Assembly: GCF_019279795.1 (NCBI RefSeq)
Contig: NC_056740.1
Location: forward strand, 227,566,611 to 227,630,610
DNA length: 64,000 nt
Origin: Protopterus annectens
Taxonomy: Eukaryota; Chordata; Ceratodontiformes; Protopteridae
Direction of reading: 5' to 3'
In this document: piece by piece, positions 58,059 to 64,000 of the stretch
Position numbering within the stretch: position 1 is the first letter of the stretch
Layout: every line of letters starts with the position of its first letter
Program-made: the position numbers and the translations under genes
The notes under the pieces: model-generated
The model's database searches: none
What the model saw: only the letters and a program-made list of their open reading frames with translations
Told to the model about the DNA's origin: nothing

Positions 58059-61000
58059 ATGGACTTAACACTACTCTCACTGAGCATACATGGTTTAAAT
58101 AATCCAAAGAAAAGATCAAACCTACTAAAATATTTAAAATTAAACAAAGCGCAAGTAATATTTCTTCAAGAGACTCACTTTAAAGATGATGAAAAGCATT
58201 TATGGAATCCAAATGAGTATACAACAATAGTGCAATCATCATATAAAACCAAAACTAGAGGAGTTAGGATACTATGGAGAAAAAACATCATTAATCCCCA
58301 AATTTTTTATAGCTATGAAGATAAAGAGGGGGCTTATAACACTTGTTATAATACAATTCAATAATAGAATCTGGACATTAGTAAATCTTTATTGGTTCCG
58401 AGGAATAGGAAAAAGTACGACAAAGAAACATCTAGACTTGATTAGTAAAACATATAAAGGTAGCTTGATATTAGGTGGTGACTTTAATTGCATTCTTGAT
58501 AATACCACCAACAAAAAAAATTACTTATAACTCCTATAGCAAAGCTACTCAAAAAATGGATTGAAAATCACAATTTAATAGATACATTCAATTTTAGAGA
58601 AATAACTCACTGTTATTTTCGCACCAAGATCACAGATTTACAACCCAAACAAGAATAGATAAAATTTTTGTTGCACAAGAACTTGATGCGAAGATAGTTT
58701 TACAATCATACCATGTTCATTATCAGATCACAGAGCAATCTTTATTAATATTCAAACAAATTTCAAAAAATTAATGCAAATGACAAGAATTCCAGCATAT
58801 ATTACGAAACTAAAAGAATTTAAACCTTGGCTACTCACAGAGTTAAAATTCTTTCTAGACACTAATCTCACTAATGAAATCAGCATAGTTATGGTATGGG
58901 ATGCTCTAAAAGCCTATATTTATGATAAAATGTTCACATGGTACAAAAATAAACTAAAAGAATGGGAATCAGAATTACTCAACATACAAAATCAAATCAT
59001 AAAAATAAATAATAATAATTTAACAAATGCACTGACTAATAAGAAGAAAATTAATTATCTGCATGAAAAGTTTAATGAAATTCTAACACATAAAACTAAT
59101 ATAGCACTAGAAAGATTAAAATTAAACTCATATGCTGTTTCTCCTAAACATATGCATAACCTGGTGATAAGAGTTAAAGTACAATCTAAAAGAAATAACA
59201 TTACTACTATTATACATGAAGGAAGGAAGAACAAGAAAGTGTCAGATATAATTGGTATATTAGATGCTTTTAAGTACCATTTTACAGAACATTATAAGAT
59301 GGAAGGAACTCAAACAAAAAACTTTAATTTAGATTTGAAACCTGAATTAATTAAACAATCCCAGAAAATTTTAAATTAGAACTTCAAAAGCAAATTACTC
59401 CTAAAGAAATTTCAGATAAAAATCAAAGAAAGCAAAAATAATAAAGCTCCAGGAATGGATGGTATTATAGCTGAAATATACAAAATCTTTCCATCACCTA
59501 TAATCTCAGTATTCCAAAAAACCTTAATAGAAATACAAACACACAACACCATTCCACCATCTTGGAGATACTCATTAATTACTCCTATAATAAAAGAAAA
59601 TAAAGATACATCAAAATGCAGCTCCTATAGACTGATTTCATTACTAAACAATGATTATAAAATCTTTATAGCTATTTTAGTCAATAGAATAAAAATATCT
59701 GTGATAAAAATTATAAATGAAGATCAAACAGGGTTTATACATAATAGGTGCACCTATGATAATATAAAAAGAATACTATTATTGACTAAATAGAGCAAAA
59801 CAAGAAGCCTTAATAGTTGCATTGGATATAGAGAAAGCTTTTGGCTCCTTAAACTGGGATTCCTTGTTTAAAATATTAAAGTATTATGAGTTTCCTAGCT
59901 CCTTTTTTTCATTAATAAAGAACATATATAAAAATAATTTAGCATATGTAAAATTAGGACCTTTCACCTCTGAATCAATAATATTGACAAAAGGCACAAA
60001 ACAAGGTCGTCCCATGTCCACCATATTATTTGCATTATCCATTGAAATATTTGCCATCTCAATACGAAACAACCCCAAAATAGAGAGTATAAATTTATAT
60101 AATCAATATAATTCAAAAATAATGTTATTTGCAGATGATATACTTCTTACCACATCTACTTCTAAAAATTCATTAAAAGAATTAGATATACAAGTTGATA
60201 AATTTTATTCGATTTCAGGATTACATTTTAACAAAACAAAATCAAATTTTATGATATTGAATAAAAAATGATTTTCAAATAAATGATAATCATATAATTG
60301 GTAAACAATCTCTCACTTTAAACTATCTAGGTATAACATTAAGTACAACATTAGAAAAAAATTAAATATAAATTACAGGGAAATCATAGACACAATAAAG
60401 TCAAATATAATAAAATGGAACAAAATATATATAACATTTGAAGATAGATTGCAAGTAATAAAATTGATATTACTTCCAAAAATCTTATATATATAGCACA
60501 AGCTATTCCAGCAATACCAGACAAATATTTTTTAAAATAAATAAATACATTATTATTAAGAGTTCTTTGGCATCCTAACAAAAACAGAATAGCTTACACA
60601 CACCACATTAGACCATGGAAACTAGGTGGAATCAATTTCCCGGATATTGAAACTTATATTAGAGCCTCCATTTTTAAAATAATTATAAATTGGATAGATC
60701 CGTGCTATTCTTCTAACTGAAAATCTCTCCACACTGTTATTTATTCAAATGAAAATACCATTTTAAAGAATTTACTGATAGACAATCATATTAATAAACC
60801 ATGGCATATCTTATGCGCTAGCCTTCAATATAATCTAACAAAACCTACTAATCTAAAATACTTAAATGATATGTATAATTCATTTAGAAGATTTGTAACT
60901 TCTAATACAGATATAAAGTTATGGCTAAAACTTTTATATCCTTTCAACGTAACAAGAAATTTTCCAAACAAAATGCATAGGACGGTTTTCATTACTTGGG

Positions 61001-61855
61001 AAAGGGAACGATTAATTTGCTGGCAACAATGCATTAATGAACATAAGGTTTTGGATAGTCAACTTATAATAAAAACTTATAATCTCTCTACATCAGACTG
61101 GATATTATTACAAAGTATATTGCAATACTCACAAAATCTATGCAGAATAATTAACAATTCTTATTTTAGAGATAAACCTACACTTATAACTCATTTATAT
61201 GAAATAGTTATACAATAATCAAAATTGGGAAATTCTGACATCAAAATTATATAAAATTTTAATAAATTATAAAGTTAAAATCAATCAAAAATTTTGGAGT
61301 CATATAACAAAAGGTCATTCAATAAATTCATCCCTGGAAAATAAAACCAAAATACTAAATTCTGTTAAATTGACATCCAACATACAATTTTGGAGAATTT
61401 ACACATGGAAATTTTTGCATAGATCTTTTTTTACTCCAAAAAGATTTAAAAAATGTAATACTTCTAATAATGCTACATGTTGGAGATGCTTGCAGAGTTG
61501 TAAAGCAGATTGGATACATGTATTTCATGACTGTATTAAAGTTAAAACATTTTGGGAAGATGTAAGCAATTTCATACAAGCCATATTCTCAGATACATTT
61601 GTAGTAAGTAAATCTCTAATTTTGTTGAATGTTAATGAGAATTTAGTATTAAATAATAGCAATCACTGCCTACTATGGAACATTCTAGCAAATGCTAGAA
61701 AATGTATTACCAGAAAATGGAAATCAAATCTGGAACCATCATTTAAAGAATTTCTGTTAATATTGGAGGAAACTGCATTACTGGAAACCAGAGTAAAAGA
61801 ACTAAGAATAGCACCAAGACGATGGAACAAGAATCCATGGGAAAAAGTACTATAA
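58059..61855 (+). pseudogene. L1 ORF2: endonuclease, reverse transcriptase, CCHC knuckle (broken)
   Basis: The endonuclease part has LSLSIHGLNNPKKRSNLLKY, VIFLQETHFKDDE (catalytic Glu), LILGGDFNCILD and, after shifts, SLSDHRAIF. The RT has NKAPGMDGIIAEIYKIF, TPIIKENKDTSKC with YRLISLLNNDYKIF, EDQTGFIHNRCTYDNI, ALDIEKAFGSLNW (catalytic Asp), TKGTKQGRPMSTILF and IMLFADDILLTTS (catalytic Asp-Asp). The end has CWRCLQSCKADWIHVFHDC and LLWNILANARKCITRKW. Frames change near 58340, 58540-58770, 59380, 59800, 60270-60870 and 61220-61370, so the protein is dead, but the core catalytic residues remain. Confidence 0.92.
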
Positions 61856-62101
61856 CTTATTGAGACACTAAACTTGAATTTAAACTCTTAATGAGAGTGA
61901 AAGTAAAAGGAACAAATGATCTCTCATTAATATGATGTTACTCTGACTAGACTGATCAATATAATAATTTAATTTCAGACCAACTGTAAATATTGTACAT
62001 AGTTAATCATACTGTTTTACTTATCAGAAAATGTATTAAGATTATTATACAATGGAATTATTTGAAAAATTAATAAAACATATTTGGAGAATGAGGTACT
62101 A

Positions 62102-62620
62102 CTCCAGTTCCTTCATCTCCATGGCCAACAGCTCTTTGGTCTGGATGCTGCTGAAAGAGCCTTCTGAAATGGTGGTGGACATTAATGTGGTCATTGACCA
62201 GTATAATAGTTAATGGAATCATGTGCCACAAGGCCATTGGCATAACTCATACCATTGAACTAAATGCTCCCACTTGGCACAGAAAGATAGGATGATGAGT
62301 ACTGGGTGAGCCTCCTTTGATGGAGATGGTGGAGTTTCTGGTTTCTGTCAAAAGCAGTGACACCTCCACATGGTTCCACAGTGAGATGCTGTATGTTGGA
62401 ACAGAGCTTGAATGGCCAAGAAGACAATTTACTGAAGATGCCCCAGGAATGTAGAGCTTAATTATTTATTTATTGGCATTTGTTGACCAGGTTGGTCCAG
62501 CTTGGGAAGAAAACACATTGCCACTTTTCAAAGAGACCTGTAGATAAAGGCTCCAAAAAACAGTTTTTACAGAATAAGGCTACCTCTAAGTTCTTTTGAC
62601 ACATTAGTCACTGTACAGCT
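62102..62620. other. No gene recognised
   Basis: Flank to the right of the L1 TSD. A partial LINE-tail-like phrase (TTATTTATTTATTGGCATTTG, 62462-62482, minus strand AAATAAATAA) may be the end of a minus-strand SINE or LINE. Confidence 0.4.
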
Positions 62621-62628
62621 TATTAAAA

Positions 62629-62991
62629 GTGTCTGATTTGTGGTGTACAGGAACATCAGAGATTCTCCTTACATGGCCATCTATACAAGGTATGCAATTA
62701 AAATATTTATTTTTTAATGTCACTATTTGTACACCTTACTTTCATGAATACTTCTGGTGCTGGCTTATGCTTACATACTTACATAGGCTATTGTGCTTTG
62801 GTATACTCACAGGCAATTCTTTAGAACTGCAACTGCCTGATGTTGGAGGATCTGCAACCTCTAATGGTGATGATAATGATGGTGGTGGGGATGAGCAGGC
62901 ACAGTCTGTGTCTGTGTTGGATGCAAGTAATGTAACCACTGCAATCCCTACACAGACCATGGACACAGTCTCTATGCCTGTGAAAACCTAG
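62629..62991 (+). pseudogene. Possible two-exon piece of a Myb/SANT-type transposon gene
   Basis: TCTATACAAG|GTATGC (donor near 62689) and ATACTCACAG|GCAATT (acceptor near 62812) both cut in phase 1 and restore Gly. The joined frame would read EILLTWPSIQ-G-NSLELQLP, then an acidic stretch (NGDDNDGGGDEQAQSV) and a Thr-rich end to a TAG. Such an acidic linker resembles that of the decayed Harbinger partner at 29.8 kb. No SANT domain is visible upstream, so the identity is tentative. Confidence 0.35.
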
Positions 62992-63027
62992 GAGACACAC
63001 ATACATGGGGAAGACAAGTTACTGGGA

Positions 63028-63717
63028 ATGCTAGCAGTCAAGTATGGTATCCCCCCAGTGGATACATGTCAGAATTTACCCCTCACACTAATGGAGATGT
63101 ACACAGAAGAGATGGGTAATGGTGCTTTATGGAGATATGGTTACCACCCTCTCCCAAGGTTGATATGTCAAAGGCCACAACCCAATGCATATAGGTCCAG
63201 CATGGAGGTACAGACTAATGCAACCACAGCCATGGTGGAGTAATTAAGAGTAATGCAGAGAGTGTTAGTTGACCTATGGAAATGGAGACCTCATTTGTGT
63301 GATTGCTTTGATATTCTCAGTCACATATTGGAAAGTGCCATGTCCTGTCAAGCTCAGTTAACAGGGGTGAGGCAGCATCCATAGAGCTGTTCCACTGCTA
63401 CCTCTACAGATGGTAGTCACGGGGCAATGGATGACCTAGAATATACTCCCACAGTGCTAGCACTTCCACAGTTACATCTCTTGTGGAAGTGCACACATCC
63501 AGGAAAGTACATCTCCATGATCATGGCAGTCAAAGCAGCGGCACATCTCATAGCAGAAGTCTTTCACAGTCACTCAGCATATCAACATCTAGCCAGGTTC
63601 CTGGCACAGCTAGTGAAACTCCTGGTTGGACCATCTTTCATGGATGAGTGTGTACACAGGAGGTTCCAATCTCCACCATGCATGCCCTGGACATGCCAAT
63701 ACATCAAGCTGCAGTGA
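63028..63717 (+). pseudogene. Unrecognised broken frame following the 62.6-63.0 kb exons
   Basis: Frames 63028-63243 and 63427-63717, joined by LRVMQRVLVDLWKWRPHLCD and HILESAMSCQAQL after a TAA, look like a helical C-terminal region comparable to the QAVMQAQAHMERY part of the 9.4-11.9 kb protein. This is a weak structural resemblance only. Confidence 0.3.
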
Positions 63718-63771
63718 TGCAACTACAGCTGTGGCTGTGTCCCAGCAGACACAGACACAGACAGACATAAA

Positions 63772-63772
<1 letters not shown>

Positions 63773-63829
<57 letters not shown>
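63773..63829. repeat. (AC)n microsatellite
   Basis: About 56 bases of AC preceded by ACAGACAGACAT words. Confidence 0.97.
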
Positions 63830-63833
<4 letters not shown>

Positions 63834-64000
63834 TGCACAAACTGACACTTCCACTGACACTGGCCATTCACAAAGCCTTTTGTAGTAAGACCCCCCCTCA
63901 AACACACACATACAACAGCACATTTTACTTTAATAATCCTCAGCACTCACACATTTCCATGTAAAAGACAATGAAGCATGTGCTCCCTTCCCCACCTGTG

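Larger units (their letters stand above)
49783..62101 (+). mobile_element. L1-clade LINE with 14-bp TSD, expanded by nested insertion(s)
   Basis: GAGAATGAGGTACT occurs at 49783-49796 and 62088-62101. Right after the first copy comes GAGGGGGCGGAGCCTGAATG, an L1-like 5' UTR start; right before the second is an AATAAAACATATTT tail. ORF1 (50009-50877) and ORF2 (58059-61855) are in correct order and strand. The gap of about 7.2 kb between them is far larger than any normal L1 spacer; 3.3 kb of it is a PLE (54516-57801) and the rest is unexplained. Confidence 0.85.

Overview
The window looks like intergenic DNA from a large, repeat-rich vertebrate genome. A lungfish, an amphibian or a basal ray-finned fish would fit; this is inference from transposon content, not a species identification. 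I found no convincing host gene, rRNA gene or functional tRNA gene. Almost every supportable coding stretch belongs to a transposable element: CR1-type LINEs, an L1-clade LINE, Penelope-like elements (PLEs), PIF/Harbinger DNA transposons with their Myb/SANT partner genes, tRNA-headed SINEs, and small foldback/MITE elements. Long (TA)n and (TG)n microsatellites are frequent.

Layout. 1-420: end of a Harbinger transposase. 1.47-5.5 kb: nearly full-length CR1 on the minus strand, with an SGNH-esterase-type ORF1 and an endonuclease/RT ORF2, both broken. 5.9-6.4 kb: decayed plus-strand CR1 RT. 6.4-7.5 kb: tandem array of a ~231-bp unit. 9.4-11.9 kb: an open two-exon Myb/SANT gene (minus) whose splice sites keep frame. 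13.0-13.8 kb: 5'-truncated CR1. 16.6-20.2 kb: a second Myb/SANT unit flanked by tRNA-like modules. 20.3-26.2 kb: microsatellites, hairpins and a foldback family sharing one core module, a PLE terminus with a hammerhead-ribozyme-like motif, and a 5'-truncated L1 with an 18-bp target-site duplication (TSD). 26.6-30.8 kb: a decayed Harbinger element with convergent transposase (+) and Myb/SANT (-) genes and an inserted MITE. 34-37.1 kb: plus-strand Myb/SANT unit. 39.5-40.7 kb: CR1 fragment split by a SINE. 43.3-45.5 kb: two diverged tandem copies of a Myb/SANT terminal exon. 47.6-49.6 kb: minus-strand PLE carrying a SINE with a perfect 19-bp TSD. 49.8-62.1 kb: an L1 bounded by a 14-bp TSD; its ORF1 and ORF2 are 7.2 kb apart because a PLE with 0.63-kb inverted arms, each ending in a hammerhead-like motif, sits between them. 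62.6-63.7 kb: possible further Myb/SANT-type exons.

How the parts relate. Harbinger elements normally need two proteins, a DDE nuclease and a Myb-like DNA-binding partner; here both occur, but only the Myb partner at 9.4-11.9 kb remains open. LINE and PLE copies are mostly dead by stops and frameshifts. The most interesting structures are the inverted-arm PLE with ribozyme-like ends nested in an L1, the open Myb/SANT gene, and the foldback family with a constant core and variable short-word arms.
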